Shown in pieces: positions 34,084 through 42,619 of a stretch of DNA of 64,000 nt. Position 1 is the stretch's first letter, and the number at the start of each line of letters is the position of its first letter. The DNA is taken from positions 199,812,017 through 199,876,016 of the forward strand of contig JARDYH010000004.1 of the NCBI GenBank assembly GCA_029215795.1, given 5' to 3'. This stretch comes from Anniella stebbinsi (taxonomy: Eukaryota; Chordata; Lepidosauria; Squamata; Anniellidae). Below the pieces are notes generated by a model. It ran no database searches. It worked only from the letters and a program-made list of their open reading frames with translations, and had not been told where the DNA came from. A program made the translations under genes and the position numbers.

Positions 34084-34756
34084 TGTCATGAGGCAGGCTG
34101 AAGAATCTTCCTCTGAGGAGGAAGAAGGGGCAGAAACTGCAGCTCCACCCCTTCCCCAGGACTTACCGGAGGAGGAGGAACAGCAGGCAGGGTCTTCAGA
34201 AGAGCCCCAGGAAAGCCACCCTCCCCCACCCCCTGTTTCTAATGAGGAAGACTCAGAGCCTGAAGGAGTTTGACCGGTAACTCCCCAGCAAAGGCGGCAG
34301 CTCAAACAGGCGGAGAAAGCTAAGCCCACAAAGCGAAGTATGAGACTGAGAAAACAGAGCACAGCTGACGCAAGCCTTAAGTAAGATAACGAGGGAATTG
34401 CATGCAGCTGTGAGCAGGCTCAAACAGAGTATAAAGAGGGAGGCAGGCAGAAGCTAAGGTTCGTTGAGAACAACTGACGTTTTCGGCTCTTGACCTCCTC
34501 CGTGATCTTGGATCAGAATCTGTGGACTGGACATCCGGCTGACTGTTGCTTTGGAATCTGGAATTCGGAAACCTGGTTTGACCTTCGGCTTAGACGACTG
34601 GACTGATGGAACTAATGGCATGACCCTGGCAATTTGTAATTGGATTCACGAACCGTAAATAAACCTCTGTAAACAAGTAAGGCCTGGCATTTTTCCCGGA
34701 CATTTGTAGATAAGGAAATTGGCTGGCTTTCTGGGTTCTGTATAGTAAACACATCA
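34084..34756 (+). repeat. Cv1 5' LTR
   Basis: 673 bp, with terminal TG...CA. It holds a TATA box at 34,430-34,435, the likely transcript start near 34,461-34,463 and an AATAAA signal at 34,658-34,663. Its first ~125 bp and last ~80 bp match the much shorter 3' LTR. Confidence 0.88.
34430..34435 (+). promoter_or_regulatory. Cv1 LTR TATA box
   Basis: 'gagtataaagaggg' places TATAAA about 33 nt upstream of a segment (34,463-34,473) that is complementary to the primer site after the LTR. Transcription should start about there. Confidence 0.65.
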
Positions 34757-34758
34757 TT

Positions 34759-34769
34759 TTGTTCTCAAC
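34759..34769 (+). promoter_or_regulatory. Cv1 self-complementary primer-binding site
   Basis: 'ttgttctcaac', starting two bases after the LTR, is the exact complement of 34,463-34,473 near the predicted 5' end of the transcript. It does not begin with TGG, so it does not resemble a tRNA primer site. An 11-nt match at the RNA 5' end is the arrangement described for self-priming Tf1/Sushi elements. Confidence 0.6.
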
Positions 34770-34803
34770 CCTTTAAGGAAAAACAAATTTTTCCTCAATC
34801 AGG

Positions 34804-35271
34804 ATGGAAAAAGCATTACTCCAGGAAAACCAGGCGCTCAGGGAGCAGGTGGGCCAGCTGACTGAGGCCATGAAAGCATTTCAGACTCAATTAAATCAGC
34901 TCACTAGCCAGTCACAACAACCTTCCCTGCCACAGAAACGGAAGTGCCCTGTAGCAGCTCCGGAGAAATTTGATGGCTCCCCAGATAAGTTTGCAACGTT
35001 TCTGGCTCAATGTGAGTTGTATATGCACCTGCGTTCTGAGGATTTCCCCACGGAACAGATGCAGGTGGGATTTTTGATAAGTTTGCTCGCTGGGGATGCT
35101 GCAAAATGGGCGACACCTTATTTACTGGACCGCAGCCCGCTTCTGCTCAACTATGCCAATTTCGTGACTGAGTTCCGGGCTGCTTATGAGGATCCTCAAA
35201 AGGCTGCTACTGCCAACAGGAAAATACGGCGCCTTCGGCAAGGAAAAGACTCTGTGTCCGTGTATGTGTAA
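34804..35271 (+). pseudogene. Cv1 gag, N-terminal part
   Basis: It is open for 155 residues from the first ATG after the primer site. It has an N-terminal coiled coil (about 1-38), then the capsid-like segment with 'PEKFDGSPDKFATFLAQCEL' and 'ISLLAGDAAKWATPYLLDRS', as in Sushi-type gag, and 'LRQGKDSVSVYV' just before the break. The zinc knuckle expected downstream is absent because the sequence jumps to the middle of RT. Gag would form the particle shell. Confidence 0.85.
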
Positions 35272-36270
35272 CGATTACCGGGCCCTGAACCAAGTCACCC
35301 GTCGCAACTGCTACACTTACCTCTCATCCCGGAACTACTGGAGCGCCTCAGAAGTGCGGTCATATACACCAAGCTCGATCTGCGTGGAGCTTATAATTTG
35401 GTGCGCATCAAGGCAGGGGATGAGTGGAAGACGGCGTTCCGGACTCGATACGGCCATTTTGAATACACGGTCATGCCTTTCAGGCTTTCAAATGCTCCCG
35501 CTGTGTTCCAGCACTTCATGAACGACATTTTTAGAGACTATCTAGATCATTTTGTCATCATTTACCTGGACGACATTCTGATTTACTCCTCCACACGACA
35601 GGCGCATGAATCTCATGTGCGAGCAGTACTGCATCGGCTACGGGAACATCATCTGTACGCCAAACTAGAGAAGTGCACTTTCGACCTGGAGACCGTGGAA
35701 TTCCTGGGACATTGGATATCCCCCAAAGGCGTGAGCATGGATTCGGCAAAAGTGGCAGCAGTGGTCTCATGGCAGGTGCCAAGGACCGTGAAAGAGGTGC
35801 AACGGTTTTTGGGCTTCGCCAACTACTATCGCCGCTTCATCCCGAACTTCGCTCAGATTACTGCACCCCTGACTGACTTATTACGTTCATGCAAAACATT
35901 TCAGTGGGGTTCTGCGGCGCAGCATACCTTTCAAAATTGAAAGAACAGTTCATATCGGAACCCATTCTGCAACATCCTGATCCACAGACTCCTTTTGTGG
36001 TCGAGACCGATGTCAGATGTGGCCATTGGGGCGGTGTTGCTTCAGCCCATTGCTGACGGGGGATTCCCGTTACCCTGTGCCTTTTACTCCCGCAAGCTCA
36101 ACTCCGCTGAACGTAGCTACACTATTTGGGAGAAAGAGCTACTGGTGATCAAAGCAGCTTTTGAGACTTGGCGACATCTGTTGGAAGGGGCCCGTCATCC
36201 CATAGTGGTTCGCACCGACCATCGAAATCTGGAATTCCTACAGACTGCTCGGAAGCTCAATCAGTGACAA
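35272..36270 (+). pseudogene. Cv1 reverse transcriptase / RNase H, disrupted
   Basis: It begins abruptly at the '[12 protein letters not shown]' motif and continues with '[19 protein letters not shown]', the catalytic 'YLDD' and '[20 protein letters not shown]'. RNase H follows with 'GAVLLQP', '[20 protein letters not shown]' and 'TDHRNLEFL'. The open pieces lie in different frames (35,398-35,940 and 35,995-36,267), so at least two frameshifts are present, and the RT N-terminus is deleted. Confidence 0.85.
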
Positions 36271-36282
36271 ATCCGGTGGGCC

Positions 36283-36981
36283 TTGTTTTTCTCTCGCTTC
36301 CATTTTATTGTGACATATATTCCTCGTTCCCAGAACCGGCAGGCAGATGCGCTCTCTCGAAAGCCAGAATATGCTTCTCCTCAGGTGGAGGAGTCCAGCT
36401 CGACGGTTCTACGCCCTGAGAATTTTGCTGCAGCGCGGATGGTACCCAACCAGTGGGCCCAGCTACGACAGCAACAGGGCCAAGATCCGTTTGCACGGGC
36501 TCGGCTACAGGAGCTTGCGGAGTCGGGGGGAACCGGGTCTTCTCCTTTTTCCGTGAAGGATGGGGTCCTCTACCACCATAACCGTATTTATGTGCCCCCA
36601 GGGTCTGTGCGCATGGAGATACTCCAACAATGCCATGATAGCCGGCCAGCGGGACATTTTGGGCTGTACAAGACATTGCATCTGGTGACTCGTGAGTTCT
36701 GGTGGCCCAGGGTTCATGCGGATGTAGAACATTATGTCGGGTCGTGTACAACTTGCCGCAGGGCGAAGCACTCTGCAGGGAAGCCCGCAGGGCTCTTGCA
36801 TCCTTTGCCCACACCTTCTGGTCCCTGGAAAATCATCTCGATGGACTTTATCACAGACCTCCCTCCTTCAAGGGGATGCACTTCCATACTGGTCGTGGTG
36901 GATTTCTTTTCTAAAATGAGCCATTTCGTAACATGTGTGGGGACCCCCTCAGCAAAGGAGACTGCTCATCTTTTCCTTTAG
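36283..36981 (+). pseudogene. Cv1 RNase H end and integrase N-terminal half
   Basis: The RNase H end ('QNRQADALSRKPEY') is followed by the integrase H2C2 zinc domain ('HDSRPAGHFGLYKT' then 'CTTCRRAKH') and the start of the catalytic core ('ISMDFITDLPPSRG', 'VVVDFFSKMSHFV'). The frame ends in a TAG at 36,979-36,981, just before the second half of the core. Confidence 0.85.
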
Positions 36982-36993
36982 CATATCTTCAGG

Positions 36994-38085
36994 TTGCATG
37001 GGCTGCCTGAGGGTATAGTCTCGGACCGTGGATCTCAGTTTACTTCACGGTTTTGGCAAAATCTGTTCCGGCTTTTGGAAGTCAAACTCCATCTCTCTAC
37101 AGCATACCACCCTCAGTCCGATGGCCAGACGGAGCGAACAAATGCGACGTTGGAGCAATACCTCCGCTGTTATGTGAATTTTCAACAGGATAACTGGGGG
37201 GACTTGTTGGCTCAGGCTGAGTTTGCTTATAATAACTCTGTTCATTCTTCCACACAACAGACATCCTTCTTTGCCAATTATGGTTACCATCCTCAGTTTT
37301 TTCCAGTTCCAACGATCTCCTCTCCTATCCCTGCTGCGGATCACCTGACTCAGGAACTTCAGGCCATACACTCCGTTCTCCAGGAGCAGTTAGACCTGGC
37401 TAAACAAGCTTACAAATCGGATGCGGACATCAAACAACAGCCAGGCCCCGGGTTGAATGTTGGAGATCAAGTGTGGCTGTCAACCAGACATCTACCAGCA
37501 TCGCAACCCTGCCGGAAATTGGCTGCCCGCTTTGTAGGACCTTTCCAGATTACAGCGCAGATCAATCCAGTGGCTTTTCACTTGCAGCTCCCTCCGTCAT
37601 GGCGTATTCACCCCGTGTTTCACCGATCACTTTTAGCTCCAGTGCAGCCGACACATCCTCTTCATCCCAAGGTTTCACCCCCTCCACCTCCAGTGTTGGT
37701 GAATGAGGAAGAGGAGTACGAGGTAGCGGATATTCTAGATTCCCGGGTTCATCGTGGACGCCTGCAGTATTTGGTGGACTGGCTGGGTTATGGGCCTGTG
37801 GAACGGGGCTGGGAAGATGCCTCTCATGTTCATGCTCCAGTTTTAGTTCGCCGCTTTCGTCGGCGGTTTCCCGAAAAGCCGAAACCCGGCGGTTCCTCGA
37901 GAGGGGCGCCTGGGGAGGGGAATAATGTCATGAGGCAGGCTGAAGAATCTTCCTCTGAGGAGGAAGAAGGGGCAGAAACTGCAGCTCCACCCCTTCCCCA
38001 GGACTTACCGGAGGAGGAGGAACAGCAGGCAGGGTCCTCAGAAGAGCCCCAAGTAAGGCCTGGCATTTTTCCCGGACATTCGTAG
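36994..38085 (+). pseudogene. Cv1 integrase C-terminal half, chromodomain and LTR-encoded tail
   Basis: Open for 363 residues in the frame after the integrase stop. It holds the rest of the core ('DRGSQFTSRFWQNLF', 'YHPQSDGQTERTN' with the catalytic Glu), the GPY/F-like region ('LAARFVGPFQI') and a chromodomain at about 237-300 ('ADILDSRVHRGRLQYLVDWL'). From residue ~311 the frame runs inside the 3' LTR and encodes a Glu/Ser-rich acidic tail of ~53 residues. Chromodomains of this class bind methylated histone H3 and can steer integration. Confidence 0.88.
37912..37925 (+). other. Cv1 polypurine tract
   Basis: 'ggggaggggaataa' lies directly upstream of the 3' LTR, the expected plus-strand DNA primer. 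Confidence 0.75.
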
Positions 38086-38132
38086 ATAAGGAAGTTGGCT
38101 GGCTTTCTGGGTTCTGTATAGTAAACACGTCA
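37926..38132 (+). repeat. Cv1 3' LTR with internal deletion
   Basis: 207 bp. It matches the first ~125 and last ~80 bp of the 5' LTR and lacks the ~466 bp between (34,209-34,675 approximately). The missing part carries TATA, transcript start and polyadenylation signal. The junction reads 'gagccccaagtaaggcc'. Confidence 0.85.
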
Positions 38133-38654
38133 ACCACCCAAATGGAAAGGGAAGCACGCCAGAAGGGACCCACGGCAAAGGGGGGGGAGGCTACAGAATA
38201 AACAACAACCCCAGGAGCCCAGGAACAAGGGGCAGCCCCTCCACTCCAATAGGGAGCTCAGCAACCCACCCGAAGCAGACCCCCACCACATCACCAGCTC
38301 GCCCAGGGCCGGGGATGCGGTGACCGCTGAGCCCCCCTCATCCGCCCAACATGGCCGGACAGAGAGCAACAGCCACGCACATCCCCAAGATGCATGAAAT
38401 GCCAAGGCTACAGGCGCCTGTGGGCGACAGCCAGCCACCTGCAGATGTTGTAGAATACAGCCGGAGGTATGCACAACAATCCCAAGGACACAAAGCAGAC
38501 TGGCTGGCAACGACAACAATGCCTACACACAGGGCACATTCCCACCAAGCACAATGGCCAACCGGCACCCACACTCACACAAGCACACGAGATGGGGAAA
38601 ACCAGCCCAGGGCATCAATGACCGTCACCACCGAGACACGCACCCACCGGCAAC
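38133..38654 (+). other. Harbinger 5' region between Cv1 and the Myb-like ORF
   Basis: This GC-rich stretch is transposon sequence by position. It may be leader or promoter for the Myb-like ORF. Open frames here have no domain. Confidence 0.45.
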
Positions 38655-39246
38655 ATGGAGCCAGAGGGAGAAGGGGCCCGTGGCGACCTGGCTGAGGACA
38701 CTGGCTCACAAACCCCAGGAGAGGGGAGCAGCCAGGATCCCCTGGAAAGACGCAGAGCGCAGCACTGGTCCGAGGCAGAGATTGGGCACTTCATAGAGCT
38801 GTGGGGCAGCCCAGAAGCCATGAGGGTCATGGCCACAGCCAGGCACAATAACCTCTACCCCTTGCTCGCCAAGCAGATGCAGGAACAGAGACACAACCGT
38901 AACGGCAGGCACTGCAAAGACAAGCTCCATGGACTCAAGAGAAAGTTCAAGGAGGTCGTCACCCACAATAAAAGAACCGGCGTCCAGCCACACACCATGC
39001 CCTTCTACGACGAACTGGCACACCTGCTGGTAGAGCGCCACGATGACGTCTCGGGACTCACGGCAGGCAGCGAGGTCACCACCAACGAGCCGCCGCGCAC
39101 ACGACAACGAGCACGGCTGGACCAAGGGGCGTGTCGGGAGGAGGATCCTGCCACACGGGAACCACAGCCGCCAACTCGCAGGGACGCCCCACGCCCAACA
39201 CCCACCTGCAAGAAGGCTGTGAGGGCATCAGCCGAAGCATGGCCGG
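38655..39246 (+). CDS. Harbinger Myb/SANT-like protein, N-terminal part
   Basis: Residues 1-197 before Cv2 interrupts the frame. A trihelix Myb/SANT-like DNA-binding domain spans about 34-128, with W38 and W50, 'HCKDKLHGLKRKFKEVV' and 'MPFYDELAHLL'. In PIF/Harbinger transposons this second protein recruits the transposase to the element ends and into the nucleus. A basic Pro/Arg-rich segment follows. The broken codon at 39,246 is completed in frame at 50,603 once one target-duplication copy is ignored, so before the Cv2 insertion this was one ORF of about 638 codons. Confidence 0.8.
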
Positions 39247-39789
39247 TGTTGTGTTTTACCGGGCAATTTACAGCGATCAAATAATTAGCCAATTCTGAAT
39301 TGAACACAAATACCTTTACTTCAGGCAATAAACTCTCAGACACAAAACAAACTGATTAACATAACTAGCCTCAAGGGAGGATTAGGCAAAACGAACAGAA
39401 GAAACAATTGCTTTCAGTTAGGAATCAAAAAGAGAGTCTTTTAAGTCTCAAGACACTAAGTTGTGTATCTCTTCTTAGGAAGCCGCACTGACTGGGGTCT
39501 CTCTACTCTGGCCTCGTACCGCTTCTGCCTTCTTCGGCACACTGCATGTTTTAAAGCATTCACCGGCTGCTCCTCCTCCTCCTGGGATGCCAGTCGGGGT
39601 TCCTCAGCTGCAGATACGTTTCTCTCCTGAGTGCTAATCTCTGCATTTACATCTTCTGCAGCTGGAACAAAGACTTGGGGAATCAGTCTATCTCCTGGTG
39701 CTACCAACAGATCCTCTTCAGAATCTGATTCTGCCCCCATCTCTCCCAACTCATCAGCCTGTTCAGGGAAAAAGGAGGTAGACACAACA
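39247..39789 (-). repeat. Cv2 3' LTR
   Basis: 543 bp, 'tgttgtg' to 'cacaaca' on the + strand, closely similar to 50,051-50,597. Much of it is also coding: it encodes the last ~110 residues of the integrase/chromodomain frame. Confidence 0.92.
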
Positions 39790-40664
39790 CCATCCCCCCT
39801 GTCAAAACGCCTCCCCCTGGAACAGAGCTGTTTCGAACCTGGCCCTGGCTTCTCCGGATAACGATGGTGAAAATTATGAGTCAGCTCAGGAGCATGCACG
39901 TTTTCCACTGGTTCCCACGAGCGCTCCTCAGGACCATACCCTTTCCAATCAATTAAATATTGCAACTTCCACCGGGAACAACGGGAGTCCAAAATTTCAG
40001 CTATCTCGAACTCCTCCTCGTCCTCCTCCCCCATAACTGGTGGGGGTGGGTCCATATGGGGACGATGAGAATCTCTCACAATTACCGGAGAAAGCAATGA
40101 CCGGTGAAACACCGGATGAATCTTTAATGAAGGAGGAAGGGCCAGCTTGAAAGCTACCGGGTTTACCCGATTCACAATCTGAAATGGACCCGTCCGTCGG
40201 GCTGCAAGCTTCCTGCATAAACCTCTAGTGGGAAAATAGCGAGTAGACAACCACACCCAGTCTCCCACTGATAAAGGGGCACCTACTGACCGATGTCGGT
40301 CTGCTGTTGTTTTATAGGAAACCTTGGCTTGCTCAATCTGATCACGTAAGAGTTTGTGCAATGTGTGCAATTCTTCAAGGAAATCCCCCACTGCCAGCAC
40401 CACTGCTGCCCCCAGAGAGGACGGGAAGGCCCTAGGATGATAACCATAGTTAATAAAAAAGGGAGTCTGCTGGGTGGAAGCGTGGCAAGAGTTGTTATAG
40501 GCAAATTCTGCCAAAGGTAACAGCTCTGCCCAATTGTCCTGTTGATAGTTTACATAACACTGAAGATATTGTTCCAAAATAGCATTGGTACGTTCTGTCT
40601 GCCCGTCTGACTGTGGATGATGAGCCGACGAAAGCCGGAGCTCTATATGGAGCATTGAGAGCAA
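39456..40664 (-). pseudogene. Cv2 integrase C-terminal half, chromodomain, LTR-encoded tail
   Basis: The 402-residue open part has the integrase core end ('HHPQSDGQTERTN'), 'LAARRTGPFQIVNRVNPVAF', a chromodomain at about 211-268 ('AEILDSRCSRWKLQYLIDWK', 'GYGPEERSWEP') and a long tail. Residues from about 293 on are encoded by the 3' LTR: an acidic stretch ('ESDSEEDLL', 'SQEEEEQP') then a basic end ('RRRQKRYEARVE'). It is in frame with 40,689-41,429 and separated from it only by a TAA codon, so it is labelled broken. Confidence 0.88.
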
Positions 40665-40688
40665 TTCCCTCCAGAACCTAGCTGTGAA

Positions 40689-41429
40689 TTACACCCCTCG
40701 ATCCAAGATTAACCCCTCCGGCCAACTGTGTAACCTGAAAATATGTGTTAGAAACAGCTCAGCAGTTTCCTTAGCTGAAGGCAGACCGGAACATGGTACA
40801 AAATGGGCCATTTTAGAAAATAAATCCACAACCACCAGAATGGTTGTGCTTCCCTGTGAACAAGGTAAATCCGTAATGAAGTCCATAGAAAGCAATCTCC
40901 AAGGTCCTACAGGCGTGGGCAACGGCTGTAGCAAGCCAGCAGGTTTGCCAGGAACCCCTTTCATTCTTTGACAAGTATCACACAAAGTTACATAGGATGT
41001 TACAGACTTTAGCAAGTGTGGCCACCAAAAGTCACGTGCTACTGCCACAACCGTCTTGAGAATCCCAAAATGCCCCGCTGTGGGAGAATCATGACACTGA
41101 TGCAGAATCTTCTCCCTTAACCCTCTAGTGGGGACATAAAGCCTGTGTCTGTGCCACAGGAGCCCATCTCTTAAAGAAAATGAGGAAGACGGGGTAGCAC
41201 CCTCCTTCAGCCCCAGCTCTGCTATGTTACGGTGTACAAAAGGGTCTTGAGCTTGTTTGCACCGAAGCTCAGCCTCCCACGACTGACCACCCCCTGTTGC
41301 TGCCAGGGCTTGAGGAGAAAGAATGGGAGGAGGCAATGGCTTCTCTCCCCTTGGGGTAAAATATTCAGACTTTCGAGAGAGAGCATCTGCCTGTTGATTC
41401 TCAGAGGCATGTATATGCCATATCTGCAA
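40689..41429 (-). pseudogene. Cv2 RNase H end and integrase N-terminal half
   Basis: 'ENQQADALSRKSEYF' (end of RNase H/tether), H2C2 zinc domain ('HDSPTAGHFGILKT', 'CDTCQRMKG') and the first part of the core ('LSMDFITDLPCSQG', 'VVVDLFSKMAHFV', 'LILDRG'). It ends in TAA, most simply a CAA-to-TAA change, since the frame continues downstream. Confidence 0.87.
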
Positions 41430-41481
41430 GGCAAAATGTGGGGAAAAAATCCGCCCACCGGATCTGTCTCTGATTCCTTGC

Positions 41482-42114
41482 TCACGCTGTGAGCAGATGC
41501 TCCAAATTGCGATGACCTGTCCTAATTTCCATGGGATGCAAAGCCCCCTCTAACAGGTGCCTCCAAGTTTCCAAAGCGGCCTTAATAGCGAGAAGCTCCT
41601 TCTCCCAAACAGTGTAATTCCTTTCTGACATATTTAATTTACGTGAGTAGTAAGCACAGGGCCTCAACTCACCTCCCTCTCCCTCAGGTTGTAACAGTAC
41701 GGCTCCTAACGCCACATCCGAAGCATCAGTTTGCAATACAAACGGCTGTTGGGGATTGGGATGACTAAGCAAGGGTTCGGAGCTGAACAACTGTTTTAAG
41801 TGGTCAAAGGCTCTTTGAGCCACAGGAGACCATTGAAAACCTGTACGTTTGCCCTTGAGCAGATCAGATAAGGGCACCGTAAGTTTAGCATAAGTGGGCA
41901 AAAATCCTCTATAGAGATTAGCAAAACCCAAAAACCTCTGCAAATCCTTCCGGGACTTAGGTGCTTGCCAGGACAAGACTGCCTTCACCTTAGCAGGATC
42001 CATTTGAATACCGCAAGTGGGAATTTGGTAACCTAAAAAATTTAAAGTGGTCAAATCAAATTCACATTTTTCTAATTTTGCAAAGAGCCGATTCTCATGC
42101 AGGCGCTGAAGCAC
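41482..42114 (-). pseudogene. Cv2 RT thumb and RNase H
   Basis: 'LEKCEFDLTTLNFLGYQI', 'RFLGFANLYRGFLPTYAKLT', then RNase H with 'TDASDVALGAVLLQP', 'YYSRKLNMSERNYTVWEKEL' and 'RTGHRNLEHLL', where the usual TDH motif has Gly for Asp. The frame differs from both neighbouring pieces, so frameshifts lie on both sides. Confidence 0.85.
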
Positions 42115-42182
42115 AGCTTCTACATGGCCCTGGTGTTCTGTAGGGTCTTGCGAAAAAATAAGAAGATCATCTAAATAAATAA

Positions 42183-42500
42183 TCAGAAATTTTTGTCCAG
42201 ATAATCCCTAAAAATATCATGCATGAGACGGCAAAATGTGGCAGGCGCATTTACCAGGCCGAAACTCATGACCAAATATTCAAATGCGCCATAACTTGTT
42301 AAGAACACACTTTTCCATTCATCGCCCTCACAAATGCGAACCAAATTATACGTCCCTCTCAAATCCAACTTGGTGAAAATAGCCGCATTCGCCAGTCGTT
42401 CTAACATCTCTGGGATGAGGGGAAGAGGGTACTTATCTCGAACTGTGATTCTGTTCAAGGCCCTATAGTCATGAACCAAGCGTAACTCTCCCAATTGTTT
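42183..42500 (-). pseudogene. Cv2 RT fingers/palm after the L1 insertion
   Basis: It runs from the L1 junction with '[20 protein letters not shown]', '[13 protein letters not shown]', '[15 protein letters not shown]' and '[10 protein letters not shown]'. A frameshift follows 'FRDYLDK'. The catalytic 'IYLDD' lies in another frame just downstream (around 42,170-42,180). Confidence 0.87.
42490..42500. repeat. Left target-site duplication of L1 copy 2
   Basis: 'cccaattgttt' is repeated at 48,217-48,227. Removing the L1 and one copy restores a continuous Cv2 reading frame through the KQLGEL codons. The exact 5' edge is ambiguous because the L1 begins with G residues. Confidence 0.85.
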
Positions 42501-42619
42501 GTTTGTTTTTTTTTGAAATAATTTTATTATTTTCAACATAATAATAACATGAAATACATACATAACCCTCGACAATCCCCCCCGTGCACCCCCACTCCAT
42601 GAGACCTTCTCTTAATCTT

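Larger units (their letters stand above)
34084..38132 (+). mobile_element. Cv1: defective chromodomain Ty3/gypsy element
   Basis: The LTRs start 'tgtcatgaggcaggctgaag'. Order: 5' LTR (34,084-34,756), primer site, gag fragment, RT, RNase H, integrase, chromodomain, purine tract, 3' LTR (37,926-38,132). The flanks gccac/accac agree at 4 of 5 positions as the target duplication. gag is fused directly to the middle of RT, so the gag end, protease and RT start are missing, roughly 1.3 kb judged against Cv2. There are also a stop in integrase and frameshifts in RT. Integrase with a C-terminal chromodomain defines chromoviruses; Sushi-like lineages are known in vertebrates. Confidence 0.9.

Noticed and set aside
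33837..34362. Frames spanning the Harbinger left end and Cv1 LTR start
   Set aside because: The Glu-rich run is the LTR-encoded tail of the chromovirus seen in the 5' LTR copy, not an independent gene.
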